Shown here: one piece after another, positions 42,251 to 50,806 of the stretch
How the letters are laid out: each line of letters starts with the position of its first letter
Position numbering within the stretch: the first letter of the stretch is position 1
NCBI RefSeq assembly: GCF_004745865.1
Contig: NZ_SRKZ01000006.1
Location: 372,001-436,000, forward strand
Direction of reading: 5' to 3'
From: Hymenobacter wooponensis
GTDB taxonomy: Bacteria; Bacteroidota; Bacteroidia; Cytophagales; Hymenobacteraceae
DNA: 64,000 nt
Notes under the pieces: model-generated
Seen by the model: only the letters and a program-made list of their open reading frames with translations
The model's database searches: none
What the model was told of the DNA's origin: nothing
Made by a program: the position numbers and the translations under genes

Positions 42251-42718
42251 ATGGATTGGCTCACAATTGCGCTGTTGCTCCTTTTCGGGTTGTTATTCCT
42301 GGCGGTCGAAGTCATTTTTATTCCCGGCACTACGGTGGTGGGTCTCGTGGGCTTTGGCCTGCTCATAGCAGGTATCTGGTTCAGCTACCGCGACTTTGGC
42401 ACCGGGGCGGGCCACGTGCTACTGGCTAGCTCGGCGGTGGTAGTCGGCTTCTTGATATACCTGGGGCTTAGGCCCAAGAACCTCAACCGCATGGCTCTCA
42501 CCAACGTCAACCACGCCCGCGTGCACGACGTGCGTCACCCCGATGTAGTGCCGGGCACTACGGGCCGCACTCTCTCCGCCCTGCGCCCGGCTGGCACGGT
42601 CCTCTTCGAGGATGACCGACGGGAAGTAACTACCCGCGGCGAGTTTGTAGCAGCCGGCTCTGAGGTGCGCGTACTGGCAATTGAGCACAACCGCATTGTA
42701 GTAGAAAAGGTGGCCTAG
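42251..42718 (+). CDS. NfeD-family membrane protein
   Basis: A 155-residue protein with an N-terminal hydrophobic region of two to three membrane segments (about 1-75) and a C-terminal OB-fold-like soluble domain (about 90-155; GTTGRTLSALRPAGTVLFED, VAAGSEVRVLAIEHNRIVVE). The arrangement matches NfeD short forms that work with flotillin-like proteins in membrane microdomains. The floA gene follows after 74 bases on the same strand. The stop TAG is inside GGCCTAG. Confidence 0.92.
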   Translation: MDWLTIALLLLFGLLFLAVEVIFIPGTTVVGLVGFGLLIAGIWFSYRDFGTGAGHVLLASSAVVVGFLIYLGLRPKNLNRMALTNVNHARVHDVRHPDVVPGTTGRTLSALRPAGTVLFEDDRREVTTRGEFVAAGSEVRVLAIEHNRIVVEKVA

Positions 42719-42792
42719 CTGGTTCTCCTGTTTTTGTTGTTAGTTGCTACCGAGTTACCTCTTCCCTAGCCGTTCATTGATTGTTAGACAGT

Positions 42793-43794
42793 ATGGATTT
42801 TCCTTTCTTCCCGATTATCGTCGGTGGCATTGTGCTGCTGGTGTTTCTGTACTTCTTCCCAATCAGCCTCTGGATTACGGCCCTGTTCTCGGGCGTGCGG
42901 GTGAGCCTGTTCCAACTGGCGTTTATGCGGGTACGGAAGGTGCCGCCTTCCCTAATCGTAAACTCGATGATTACCTCCACCAAAGCTGGCCTAGAGCTGA
43001 CGGCCAATGATTTGGAAACGCACTACTTGGCGGGTGGCAACATTCCCAGCGTAATCAAAGCCCTTATCTCTGCCGATAAAGCCAACATTCCGCTCAGCTT
43101 TAAGCAAGCCACGGCCATTGACCTAGCGGGCCGCGACGTATTTGAGGCCGTCACGACCAGCGTTAACCCTAAAGTGATTAATACGCCGAATGTAGCCGCT
43201 GTGGCTCAGGATGGCATTCAGCTCATTGCCAAAGCCCGCATTACGGTACGCGCCAACATTGCCCAGCTAGTAGGTGGGGCGGGTGAGGAAACCATTTTGG
43301 CCCGCGTGGGTGAAGGCATTGTAACCAGCATCGGCTCGTCAATGTCGCATAAGGAAGTGCTGGAAAACCCGGATAAAATCTCTAAGCTAGTGCTCCAAAA
43401 AGGCTTGGATGCAGGTACGGCCTTCGAAATTCTCTCCATTGACATTGCTGACATCGACATCGGAGAGAACATTGGCGCTAAGCTCCAAACCGACCAAGCC
43501 TCCGCCGACCTCCGCGTAGCCGAAGCCCGGGCCGAAGAGCGCCGGGCCATGGCCGTGGCTATGGAGCAAGAAAACCGTGCGAAGACGCAGGAAGCCAAGG
43601 CCCGCGTGGTAGACGCCGAGGCTGAAATTCCGAAAGCCATTGCCGAGGCCTTCCGCTCTGGTAACCTTGGCATCATGGACTACTACAAGATGCGCAACAT
43701 CCAGTCTGACACCGACATGCGCGACTCCATTGCTAACCCCAGCGGCCAAAACAGCAGCACCAAGCCGGGCCGCGATGAAACTCGCCTAAGCTAG
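42793..43794 (+). CDS. floA: Flotillin-like protein FloA
   Basis: A 333-residue scaffold protein of membrane microdomains. One N-terminal membrane segment (IIVGGIVLLVFLYFFPISLW) leads into a SPFH-type domain (about 35-230; VNPKVINTPNVAAVAQDGIQ, GAGEETILARVGEGIV). A coiled-coil follows (about 230-300; LRVAEARAEERRAMAVAMEQ). The C-terminus is charged. The length and order match FloA/UPF0365. The ATG at 42793 is chosen over a TTG at 42781. Together with the upstream nfeD it forms the known nfeD-floA pair. The stop TAG is part of CTAGGCCTAG. A terminator follows. Confidence 0.95.
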   Translation: MDFPFFPIIVGGIVLLVFLYFFPISLWITALFSGVRVSLFQLAFMRVRKVPPSLIVNSMITSTKAGLELTANDLETHYLAGGNIPSVIKALISADKANIPLSFKQATAIDLAGRDVFEAVTTSVNPKVINTPNVAAVAQDGIQLIAKARITVRANIAQLVGGAGEETILARVGEGIVTSIGSSMSHKEVLENPDKISKLVLQKGLDAGTAFEILSIDIADIDIGENIGAKLQTDQASADLRVAEARAEERRAMAVAMEQENRAKTQEAKARVVDAEAEIPKAIAEAFRSGNLGIMDYYKMRNIQSDTDMRDSIANPSGQNSSTKPGRDETRLS

Positions 43795-43815
43795 GCCTAG
43801 CAGGCGTTGAACTTA

Positions 43816-43852
43816 AAAAGCCCTTACTTCCAGCGTGGAGGTAAGGGCTTTT
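43816..43852. terminator. Bidirectional terminator after floA
   Basis: AAAAGCCCTTACTTCCA (43816-43832) pairs with TGGAGGTAAGGGCTTTT (43836-43852) with a single G-U, short loop, flanked by A and T runs. Serves floA and the convergent OmpA-family gene. Confidence 0.88.
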
Positions 43853-43914
43853 GCGTTGTGTAGGCCACTGTATCTGTAACCCGTGCCAGCCTCACTGCCG
43901 GCGCTATAGCTGGG

Positions 43915-45957
43915 TTACTTTTTGGTGATGCGGAACTCTACGCGACGGTTAAGGCGGCGGGTTTCTTCCTGCTCGTTAGAAGCAATGGGCTTTTTGTCGC
44001 CGAAACCTTCAGTGGTAATACGGCTGCTGCTAATTCCCTTGCTCACGATGTACCGTTTTACCTCGTTCACGCGGTCTTGGCTCAGCTTCAGGTTCAGGGC
44101 GGGGTCACCCTGGTTGTCGGTGTGGCCTTCAATCTTAATTTCTACCTGCGGATACGCTTTCAGCGTTTTGATTAGGCGCTGCAACTCCGGGTAAGAAGTT
44201 TCGCGCAGCACATATTTGCTCTGCGCAAAGAAGATATTATTCAGCTTGATGGTCTGGCCTACGGCGAAGGGTACTAGGTACAAATCCTGGTTTACTTCTG
44301 AGTATTTCTGCCGGTCCGTAACGTCTAAGTTATCTGACTCCGCCAAGTACTCTTTTGACTCTGCCCGGTAGCCATAGTGGGCCCCCGAAGGCAGTACAAT
44401 GGTGTAAGAGCCATCCACCGGGCTGGTTTCAGCTACGCCAATCTCCTCACCTGTCAGCAGGTTTTCGTAGTGAATAGTAGCTACAATGGGCTTTTTCGTG
44501 GCTGCGTCGAGCACTCGGCCGCGAACCAACGTTACTACCTCCGGACGGAAAGTAGGCGTCAGATTAATGCGGAAGATATCCTTGGAGTTGTCGATGCCTT
44601 TGCGGGCCGACACCAAGTAGGCCTCCTCCCCGGCCGCCGATACGGTATAGTACGCATCGAAGTCAGGGGAATTCACGGTTGAGCCCAGGTTGCGCGGACG
44701 GGTCCAGTTCGTCCAAGAATCATCGATGCGCTTGCTGTAGAAAATGTCGCTCTTGCCATAGCCTCCCCACCCTTCAGACGCAAAGTAGAGGGTCTTGCCG
44801 TCCGCCGCCAAGAAGGGGGCAAACTCGGGCTTCTTGGTATTAATATTAGAGCCAAGGTTGCGCGGCTTGGTCCAGCTGGTACCATCCTCCTTGCGGAAGC
44901 TAACGAAGATATCCTGCTGGCCTTGTCCATCTTTCCGATCTACGGCCATCAACAGCACCTTACCCGAAATGCCCAGGTAATAGTCTACATTGTCGGGGTC
45001 GTCGTTGTAAAAGTCATCGATATTGACTTTTTCAGGTTGGCTCCAGCCCGTTTTGGTCCGGTGCGTTATGCTCAAGCCCTTAGGATCAATCGTGCCGTCG
45101 GATTTGTACACGTTAATCAGGAGGGCCGTATTTCCATCTGATGATACGGAAGCCAACCCATTTGGCCCGGGCGTGTTGATGGGGCTACCAATGTTTTTGG
45201 CCTGGCTCCAGGTCTTCTTATCGGCGTTTTGCAGCGTTGAGTACCACACGTCCTGGGGGTCTTTGGCCCCTCCTACGTTCTGCGGACTTTCCTGACGGGC
45301 AAAGAACAGCGTGCGGCCATCGGGAGAGATAACCGGGTGGGTGTCGACGTATTTAGTGTTAACAGTGGGCCCTAAGTTCACCATGGCAGAGTCGAAGCTG
45401 ACGGCATTTTTCTCCGCCTGAAACTCCTTTTTCACCATCGTTTCGGCCACATCGGCAATACCAATGGCGTCAATCTGGTTGACCCCATTTACTGATTTAG
45501 TATTCAGTGATACTACAATGCCAATGGTACGGTAAGTACCCGGCGAGAACGTAACCTGCAGGGCACGAAACGCTTCCGGAATAGGACCCGGTTCTTTGTT
45601 CTCATACACCTGGTGCTTCTGACCGCGGGTATCCACTAGCTCAATTTTGGAAATGGAGCCAGGATTGAAGTTCTCAATTACTGTTACCTGTTTAGCAACC
45701 AACGATTTAGAAAATCGCACTTCTATAAATTCGTTGGTTGATTCCTTTCTCGGAATCCAGGCTTCGTTGCTGGCCTGGCCTAGGGGGAGGGCATTGGGCT
45801 CACCGAGTACTTTTTCAGGGGAGAAAGCTTCTTTGCCTTCCGCCTTCTGCGATGAAACGGCCACGACTTTGCTGGCCCATACAGCGTGCTGGGCCTGCGT
45901 AACACCATGTATCCCTACTACCAACCCTCCCGACAACAGTATTTTTCGGATGCTCAT
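43915..45957 (-). CDS. OmpA-family envelope protein with PD40 propeller and N-terminal jelly-roll
   Basis: A 680-residue exported protein. A signal peptide (MSIRKILLSGGLVVGIHGVT, AQA site) precedes a beta-sandwich domain (about 25-175; SPEKVLGEPNALP, AWIPRKESTNEFIEVRFSKS). Next come PD40/WD-type propeller repeats (about 205-470; HPVISPDGRTLFFARQE, APFLAADGKTLYFASEG). A carboxypeptidase-regulatory-like domain follows (about 475-555). The C-terminus is an OmpA peptidoglycan-binding domain (about 570-680; IKIEGHTDNQGDPALNLKLS, GFGDKKPIASNE). The last three domains match the T9SS component PorE, but the N-terminal part here is a jelly-roll rather than TPR. Probably links an outer-membrane assembly to peptidoglycan. 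Confidence 0.88.
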   Translation of the reverse strand: MSIRKILLSGGLVVGIHGVTQAQHAVWASKVVAVSSQKAEGKEAFSPEKVLGEPNALPLGQASNEAWIPRKESTNEFIEVRFSKSLVAKQVTVIENFNPGSISKIELVDTRGQKHQVYENKEPGPIPEAFRALQVTFSPGTYRTIGIVVSLNTKSVNGVNQIDAIGIADVAETMVKKEFQAEKNAVSFDSAMVNLGPTVNTKYVDTHPVISPDGRTLFFARQESPQNVGGAKDPQDVWYSTLQNADKKTWSQAKNIGSPINTPGPNGLASVSSDGNTALLINVYKSDGTIDPKGLSITHRTKTGWSQPEKVNIDDFYNDDPDNVDYYLGISGKVLLMAVDRKDGQGQQDIFVSFRKEDGTSWTKPRNLGSNINTKKPEFAPFLAADGKTLYFASEGWGGYGKSDIFYSKRIDDSWTNWTRPRNLGSTVNSPDFDAYYTVSAAGEEAYLVSARKGIDNSKDIFRINLTPTFRPEVVTLVRGRVLDAATKKPIVATIHYENLLTGEEIGVAETSPVDGSYTIVLPSGAHYGYRAESKEYLAESDNLDVTDRQKYSEVNQDLYLVPFAVGQTIKLNNIFFAQSKYVLRETSYPELQRLIKTLKAYPQVEIKIEGHTDNQGDPALNLKLSQDRVNEVKRYIVSKGISSSRITTEGFGDKKPIASNEQEETRRLNRRVEFRITKK

Positions 45958-46411
45958 ATGGTCAAGGGCAAAACATAAGGCTCTTAGATGGTCACGTGCT
46001 TTAAAGTGCCAACTGGTCAGAATCCTCTTAGACGTTTTGAGTGTTTGGTAAGTTGCAAATCTCTACGAAAGCTGCACTTAAGTGCGTAGAGCTATTCTGG
46101 TAGTGCTCAATGACATAGGATCAGGGCCTAACAACCCGTCAGCAAATTCTTCTACTAAGCTAACTAAATCCAGGAAAAAGTAAATTTTTATTTCTCCTTT
46201 GTACTCATTCCAACCAGTTAGTTGGACCACAAAGGTAAGATCACCTAGGGCTTTCTGTTACACAAAGCTCTTAGGAATGATCCTGCTACTCTTCAATGTT
46301 CTCTAAATTCCACAACTCAGCGCTGCCAAAGGCAACTTGCCTTTCGTTAGTGCAGTAACGTGCAAGCAGCTATATGCTTGTGTAAGCATTTCTTGAATTT
46401 TCAACTTGCCC
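45958..46411. other. 450-base intergenic region upstream of the OmpA-family gene
   Basis: Contains a TACCTTTG box for the minus strand (46230-46237). The remainder is AT-rich. I find no ORF or strong hairpin in it. The 46412-47242 gene ends at its right side with no evident terminator. Confidence 0.5.
46230..46237 (-). promoter_or_regulatory. Promoter box TACCTTTG upstream of the OmpA-family gene
   Basis: The plus-strand CAAAGGTA reads TACCTTTG on the minus strand. It is about 270 bases before the ATG of the 43915-45957 gene, so the 5' leader would be long. No good -33 element at the usual spacing. Confidence 0.35.
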
Positions 46412-47242
46412 CTAGGGCTGCAAAGTGAAGGTGCGCGTTTCGGCATTAAAAGGTCCCGGAATTTGATTGCCTTTGGAATCCAGCAACTCTAGCTTTATGG
46501 TGTTTTCCCCGGGTGCTAAGCCTTCCATAATGTAGGGCACCCACTGATCCAGCAAGAATTCAGTGCCATCAATAGTAGCCCGCACTTTGTTGCCATCAGG
46601 CGATAGAGTAGTGTTTACTAAGTAAAAGTCTAGCATCACCCTCTTGGTATCGGCGCCTTTGTACACGTCTTTCGGACGGCTGTAGAACAGGTGGGGCGCT
46701 TGTAAATCAAAGTTTTGGGTGCTGTATACGCCGGGCCCCACCGTGAGTACCCGCAGGTCGTAGGCCCCGCGGTGCTTCAGGCTCTCATGATAAGAGCGTG
46801 ACAGAAAGGAGAGTACTACGTGCTGCCCGTCGGGGATGGGCTTACTGAACTCGCTGGTGTAGTGAGCCGTGTAAGGCTGATTATCTACGATGTTATGAAT
46901 ATGCTGGCCTTGCTGTGAATTGGCTAGGTGCTCAGCATGAGGTCCGCCCGTCATGCGGGTTAGCTGGAAGTTGGTGAGGTCGTAGTCGAAGGCCACGTTG
47001 CCGCTGGGCACGGCCGAACCTGGAGGAGGCGTTTTCAGCACTAGTTGGGCCTCGGCCATTTTGGGCGACCCCGTAAGAGGCGTCAGACGAATGCCGTTCT
47101 TTTCTAAACTTGCCTCAGAGCCCAAGCTGGACACGGCTTCGCTGGTAGGCTCCTCTTCTGGTTGCTGCACCCGGCGGGTAGTATCGCAGGCGGCTAGGCC
47201 TACAACCAATACGCTACTCAGTAAGTATGTAGTTGTTTTCAT
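46412..47242 (-). CDS. Putative lipoprotein (DUF4399-like)
   Basis: A 276-residue lipoprotein with signal MKTTTYLLSSVLVVGLAAC. The mature part has a beta-sandwich look, with repeated regions (LVLKTPPPGSAVPSGNVAFD; GQHIHNIVDNQPYTAHYT; DGQHVVLSFLSRSYHESLKH). The central segment with QHIHNIVDNQPY resembles small periplasmic proteins of the DUF4399 kind. Function not known. The ATG at 47242 is clear. Divergent from the 2-oxoglutarate oxygenase gene, with which it shares a 130-base promoter region. Confidence 0.75.
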   Translation of the reverse strand: MKTTTYLLSSVLVVGLAACDTTRRVQQPEEEPTSEAVSSLGSEASLEKNGIRLTPLTGSPKMAEAQLVLKTPPPGSAVPSGNVAFDYDLTNFQLTRMTGGPHAEHLANSQQGQHIHNIVDNQPYTAHYTSEFSKPIPDGQHVVLSFLSRSYHESLKHRGAYDLRVLTVGPGVYSTQNFDLQAPHLFYSRPKDVYKGADTKRVMLDFYLVNTTLSPDGNKVRATIDGTEFLLDQWVPYIMEGLAPGENTIKLELLDSKGNQIPGPFNAETRTFTLQP

Positions 47243-47332
47243 AGAGCTGTACGTAGTACTGAAGGTGGCCTAGCGAGCAGCCTGCTCGTGGTCTACTATC
47301 ACCGCAAAGACGCGTTTTTTAAGTACCTTGCG

Positions 47333-47344
47333 CCTTACGTAAGG
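47333..47344. promoter_or_regulatory. 12-bp perfect palindrome CCTTACGTAAGG
   Basis: A perfect palindrome in the divergent region, 29 bases before the ATG of the oxygenase gene. Its first ten bases recur at 48391-48400 downstream of that gene. Could be an operator. Confidence 0.3.
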
Positions 47345-47373
47345 TTCTCCAAAAAGTATATCGTTTCTCCCCC

Positions 47374-48351
47374 ATGGAAGAAAAACTGCTGGAGGAAATT
47401 CCCTCCCTCGATCTGGCTGATTTTCGCTCTGGTGACCCGGAGCGCAAAGCCCGCTTTGTTCAACAACTCGGTGAAGCCTACCAGAACATTGGCTTCATTG
47501 CGCTTAAAAACCATGGTCTGAACGCTGAGCAGACCACCAAGCTCTACTCCGACGTGCAGTCGTTCTTTTCACTGCCCGACGACGTAAAGCAGCAGTACGA
47601 AAAGCCTGAGCTAGCTGGCCAGCGCGGCTACGTTAGCAAAGGCAAGGAGCACGCCAAAGGCCGCAATACCGGCGACCTGAAGGAATTTTACCACGTAGGC
47701 CAGGAAGTAGACGACCCCAATGACCCCATTGGTGCTGAATACCCCGACAACATCTGGCCGAAGGAAGTAAACAGCTTTGCTGAAACCTCCTTAACCACTT
47801 ACAAGACCCTCGAAGCCGCCGGCAAAGATGTACTACGGGCCATTGCTCTGTACCTCAACTTGCCCGAGAACTACTTCGATGATAAGGTGCGCAACGGTAA
47901 CAGCATTCTGCGCCCCATCCACTACTACCCCATCGAAAACCCGGACAGCGTTCCGGCCGATGCTGTTCGCGCTGCTGAGCACGGCGACATCAACCTGATT
48001 ACGCTACTGATGGGAGCTTCTGCCGACGGCCTGCAAGTGTTGCGCCGCGACGGAAAGTGGATTCCAATTACTGCTCTCCCCGACCAGATTGTGGTAAATG
48101 TGGGCGACATGCTGCAGCGCCTCACCAATGGCGTGCTGAAGAGCACCATCCACCGCGTGGTGAACCCACCCCGCGAGAAGATGAACTCTTCCCGTTACAG
48201 CATTCCCTTCTTCATGCACCCCCGCTCCGAAATGAGCTTGGCGGCCCTGGAGAGCTGCGTAACACCTGAAAACCCGAAAAAGGAAGCCGATATTACTGCC
48301 GGCGAGTTCCTGAATGAGCGCCTCATAGAGCTGGGACTAAAGAAAAAATAG
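47374..48351 (+). CDS. Isopenicillin N synthase-like 2-oxoglutarate/Fe(II) oxygenase
   Basis: A 325-residue non-haem iron oxygenase. The N-terminal DIOX_N-type part is about 5-125 (ENIGFIALKNHGL equivalent: QNIGFIALKNHGL). The C-terminal double-stranded beta-helix (about 180-285) has iron ligands in EHGDINLITLLMG (His, Asp) and STIHRVVNPP (His), with the 2-oxoglutarate Arg in NSSRYSIPFFMHP (RxS). The length suits IPNS-type or plant-like soluble dioxygenases of broad function; the substrate cannot be read from the sequence. Start ATG at 47374. A good terminator follows at 48439. Confidence 0.9.
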   Translation: MEEKLLEEIPSLDLADFRSGDPERKARFVQQLGEAYQNIGFIALKNHGLNAEQTTKLYSDVQSFFSLPDDVKQQYEKPELAGQRGYVSKGKEHAKGRNTGDLKEFYHVGQEVDDPNDPIGAEYPDNIWPKEVNSFAETSLTTYKTLEAAGKDVLRAIALYLNLPENYFDDKVRNGNSILRPIHYYPIENPDSVPADAVRAAEHGDINLITLLMGASADGLQVLRRDGKWIPITALPDQIVVNVGDMLQRLTNGVLKSTIHRVVNPPREKMNSSRYSIPFFMHPRSEMSLAALESCVTPENPKKEADITAGEFLNERLIELGLKKK

Positions 48352-48438
48352 TCCCCTGGCCGTAGGTGCCCGCGCTTGAACTCATCAGGACCTTACGTAA
48401 TCCCACTCGCGCCACCTGCCCGTTCCCTTGTTTTCACG

Positions 48439-48476
48439 CCGGCCCCGGCTGCACCCGCAGTCGGGGCCGGTTGTTT
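48439..48476 (+). terminator. Rho-independent terminator after the oxygenase gene
   Basis: CCGGCCCCGGCTGC (48439-48452) pairs with GCAGTCGGGGCCGG (48457-48470), one G-U pair and the 4-base loop ACCC, followed by TTGTTTTT. A classical strong terminator. It also shows that the ChrA gene cannot begin at the non-ATG codon 48428. Confidence 0.9.
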
Positions 48477-48523
48477 TTCTGGCTGGTTTCTGCTTCTTTG
48501 TCAAGCATCTACGCTGCATTGCC

Positions 48524-49759
48524 TTGCTACCCCAAAACCCTTCAACCGTACCTACTTCGCCCCCGCTCCGTCCGCCGGAACGGGTGAAGCGCGGGCGTAA
48601 CCTAATTTTCCTGAAGGATGTCGCGGCATTAGGCCTCACCGCTTTTGGTGGCCCTCAGGCCCACATGGCCATGATGCTGCGCCTGCTCGTTGACAAGCGC
48701 CGCTACCTTACCGCCGCCGACCTGCTGGAGATTACTGCCTTGTGTCAGATCTTACCGGGCCCCACTTCTACGCAAACCATCACGGCTATTGGGTTCCGGC
48801 TGGGTGGTCCTAACCTGGCTTACCTCACCCTGCTGGTCTGGATGATTCCCTCGGTGTGCTTCATGACGGCAGCCGGCCTAATGATCAGCTACCTCGATAA
48901 GGACCAAGTAGCCCGACTAGTCCAGTTTGTACAGCCCGTGGCCATTGGCTTTGTGGCCTACTCTGCCTATAAAATCTCCGAGAAGGTTATTCATACTAAA
49001 ACCTCGGTGGGGATTATGGTGGTATCGGCACTACTAGTATACCGCTTTCAGTTGCCTTGGCTTATGCCTATTCTGCTACTGGCCGGCGGGAGCGTGACAA
49101 CCTTCCGCTACCGAAAAATGCCTAGGGAGCAAACCATCCCGCTCCAAATTGAATGGTCGAACTTCTTGCTGTGGCTGGGAGTGTTTGTGAGTGCAGCTCT
49201 ATTGGGCTCTTACACTAAGCTGTTGCCGGTTAGGCTCTTTGAGAATTTCTACCGCAACGGCAGCCTGGTATTTGGTGGTGGGCAGGTGCTGGCTCCTCTC
49301 TTCTACACTGAGTTTGTTGAGTTTAAGCATTACCTAACCAACAAAGAGTTTCTCTCTGGACTAGGCCTAGTGCAGGCCATGCCGGGGCCTAATTTTTCCT
49401 TTGCCTCCTACATAGGAGCCTTGGCCATGCGCCAGGCGGGCAGCGGCATGAGCGGACAACTGTTGGGGGCTATGGTGGGAGTTGCCGGTATCTTCATGCC
49501 GGGCACGCTCCTTATCTTCTTCCTGATTCGTTTCTGGGACCAGCTGAAACGCTACCGAGTGATTAAAGCGTCGTTGGAAGGTATTAATGCAGTATCAGCC
49601 GGCTTAGTGTGTGCTGCTACCTTTTTGCTGTACCACCCCTTACCAGAAACCCCTGTTAACCTGGGGCTTATCGTGGTGACTTTTTTGGTACTGCTCTGGG
49701 AGCGGGTGCCTTCCTACATCATTGTAGGAGCGGCGTTGCTGGCTGGGGTTATCTTTTAG
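48524..49759 (+). CDS. chrA: ChrA-family chromate/anion transporter
   Basis: A membrane transporter of about 411 residues with two homologous halves and about ten to twelve membrane segments. The first half has LGLTAFGGPQAHMAMM and QILPGPTSTQTITAIG; the second has LVFGGGQVLAPLFYTEFVEF and VQAMPGPNFSFASYIGA, the paired signature of long-chain ChrA. It may export chromate or exchange sulfate. The start is uncertain. No early in-frame ATG exists, and an upstream TTG at 48428 falls in the terminator of the previous gene. TTG 48524 is used here and GTG 48584 (VKRGRNLIFLKD) is the alternative. A 24-bp hairpin follows the stop. Confidence 0.88.
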   Translation: MLPQNPSTVPTSPPLRPPERVKRGRNLIFLKDVAALGLTAFGGPQAHMAMMLRLLVDKRRYLTAADLLEITALCQILPGPTSTQTITAIGFRLGGPNLAYLTLLVWMIPSVCFMTAAGLMISYLDKDQVARLVQFVQPVAIGFVAYSAYKISEKVIHTKTSVGIMVVSALLVYRFQLPWLMPILLLAGGSVTTFRYRKMPREQTIPLQIEWSNFLLWLGVFVSAALLGSYTKLLPVRLFENFYRNGSLVFGGGQVLAPLFYTEFVEFKHYLTNKEFLSGLGLVQAMPGPNFSFASYIGALAMRQAGSGMSGQLLGAMVGVAGIFMPGTLLIFFLIRFWDQLKRYRVIKASLEGINAVSAGLVCAATFLLYHPLPETPVNLGLIVVTFLVLLWERVPSYIIVGAALLAGVIF

Positions 49760-49772
49760 CTATAGAATACAT

Positions 49773-49828
49773 GAAGCCGCCTACTGGCCTAGCACAGAAA
49801 ATTTTGTGCTAGGCCAGTAGGCGGCTTC
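49773..49828. terminator. 24-bp perfect hairpin between chrA and rfbA
   Basis: Bases 49773-49796 are the exact reverse complement of 49805-49828; the loop is GAAAATTT. Both arms contain the CTAGGCC/GGCCTAG word. It lies between convergent genes and should be a bidirectional terminator. Confidence 0.82.
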
Positions 49829-49857
49829 GTCTGTTTAGCGCTTACCTAAACAGGCTG

Positions 49858-50730
49858 TTACATCAATAGCTGCTCGGGCAGGTGCATTAGGTAGTCACCA
49901 TAGCCACTCTTGCGAAGCGGAGCCGCAATTTCACGCAGTTGGTCAGCATTGATGAACCCCTGACGATAAGCTACTTCTTCGATAGAACCTACTTTGAGCC
50001 CCTGGCGCTGCTCTATTACGCGCACAAATTCGCCGGCCTGCATTAGGCTTTCAAAAGTGCCTGTGTCAAGCCAAGCTGTACCACGGCCCAGGATTCCTAC
50101 CTTTAATTTACCCCGACGCAGATACTCCTGGTTGATGTCTGTAATCTCGTACTCGCCGCGGGGGCTAGGCTTGAGGTTACGGGCAATTTCGATTACCTCG
50201 TTATCGTAGAAATATAGGCCAGGTACCGCGTAGTTACTCTTGGGCTGCTTGGGCTTTTCCTCAATACTGAGGGCTTTGTGGTTCTCATCGAACTCCACTA
50301 CGCCGTAACGCTCTGGGTCATGCACGTGATACGCATACACCACGCCCCCATCTGGGTTGTTGTTGGACTTGAGTAGTTCCTCCATGCCTTCGCCGTGGAA
50401 GATATTGTCGCCGAGCACCAGCGCTACCTTGTCATCGCCAATAAAGTCAGCACCTAGCACGAAGGCCTGAGCCAGGCCATTTGGCACCTCCTGAATGGTG
50501 TACTGGAAGTTGCAGCCCAAGTTCTTACCATCTCCTAGCAGCTTTTTAAACTGCTCTTGGTCGTGGGGCGTCGTAATGATGAGGATATCCTTAATACCAG
50601 CCATCATTAGAATCGACAGCGGATAGTATATCATCGGCTTGTCGTAGACGGGCATCAGCTGCTTGGAAACAGCTAGGGTAAGCGGGTGCAAACGGGTGCC
50701 AGAGCCACCGGCGAGGATAATACCTTTCAT
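49858..50730 (-). CDS. rfbA: Glucose-1-phosphate thymidylyltransferase
   Basis: A 290-residue nucleotidyltransferase making dTDP-glucose from dTTP and glucose-1-phosphate, the first step of dTDP-sugar synthesis. It has GIILAGGSGTRLHPLTLAVS, KQLMPVYDKPMIYYPLS, VLGDNIFHGEGM and EKPKQPKSNYAVPGLYFYDN, all as in RmlA. Length is normal. ATG at 50730. It is the last gene of the nucleotide-sugar cluster and convergent with chrA. rfbB lies two genes upstream in the same cluster, but no rfbC or rfbD is visible. Confidence 0.96.
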   Translation of the reverse strand: MKGIILAGGSGTRLHPLTLAVSKQLMPVYDKPMIYYPLSILMMAGIKDILIITTPHDQEQFKKLLGDGKNLGCNFQYTIQEVPNGLAQAFVLGADFIGDDKVALVLGDNIFHGEGMEELLKSNNNPDGGVVYAYHVHDPERYGVVEFDENHKALSIEEKPKQPKSNYAVPGLYFYDNEVIEIARNLKPSPRGEYEITDINQEYLRRGKLKVGILGRGTAWLDTGTFESLMQAGEFVRVIEQRQGLKVGSIEEVAYRQGFINADQLREIAAPLRKSGYGDYLMHLPEQLLM

Positions 50731-50806
50731 GTTAGGGTGTTGCTATAGTAAGATCTTGATTACTGGCTCTCGTGAAGCCAGCTAAGGCAGCGTAGGGGTG
50801 CTTTAG

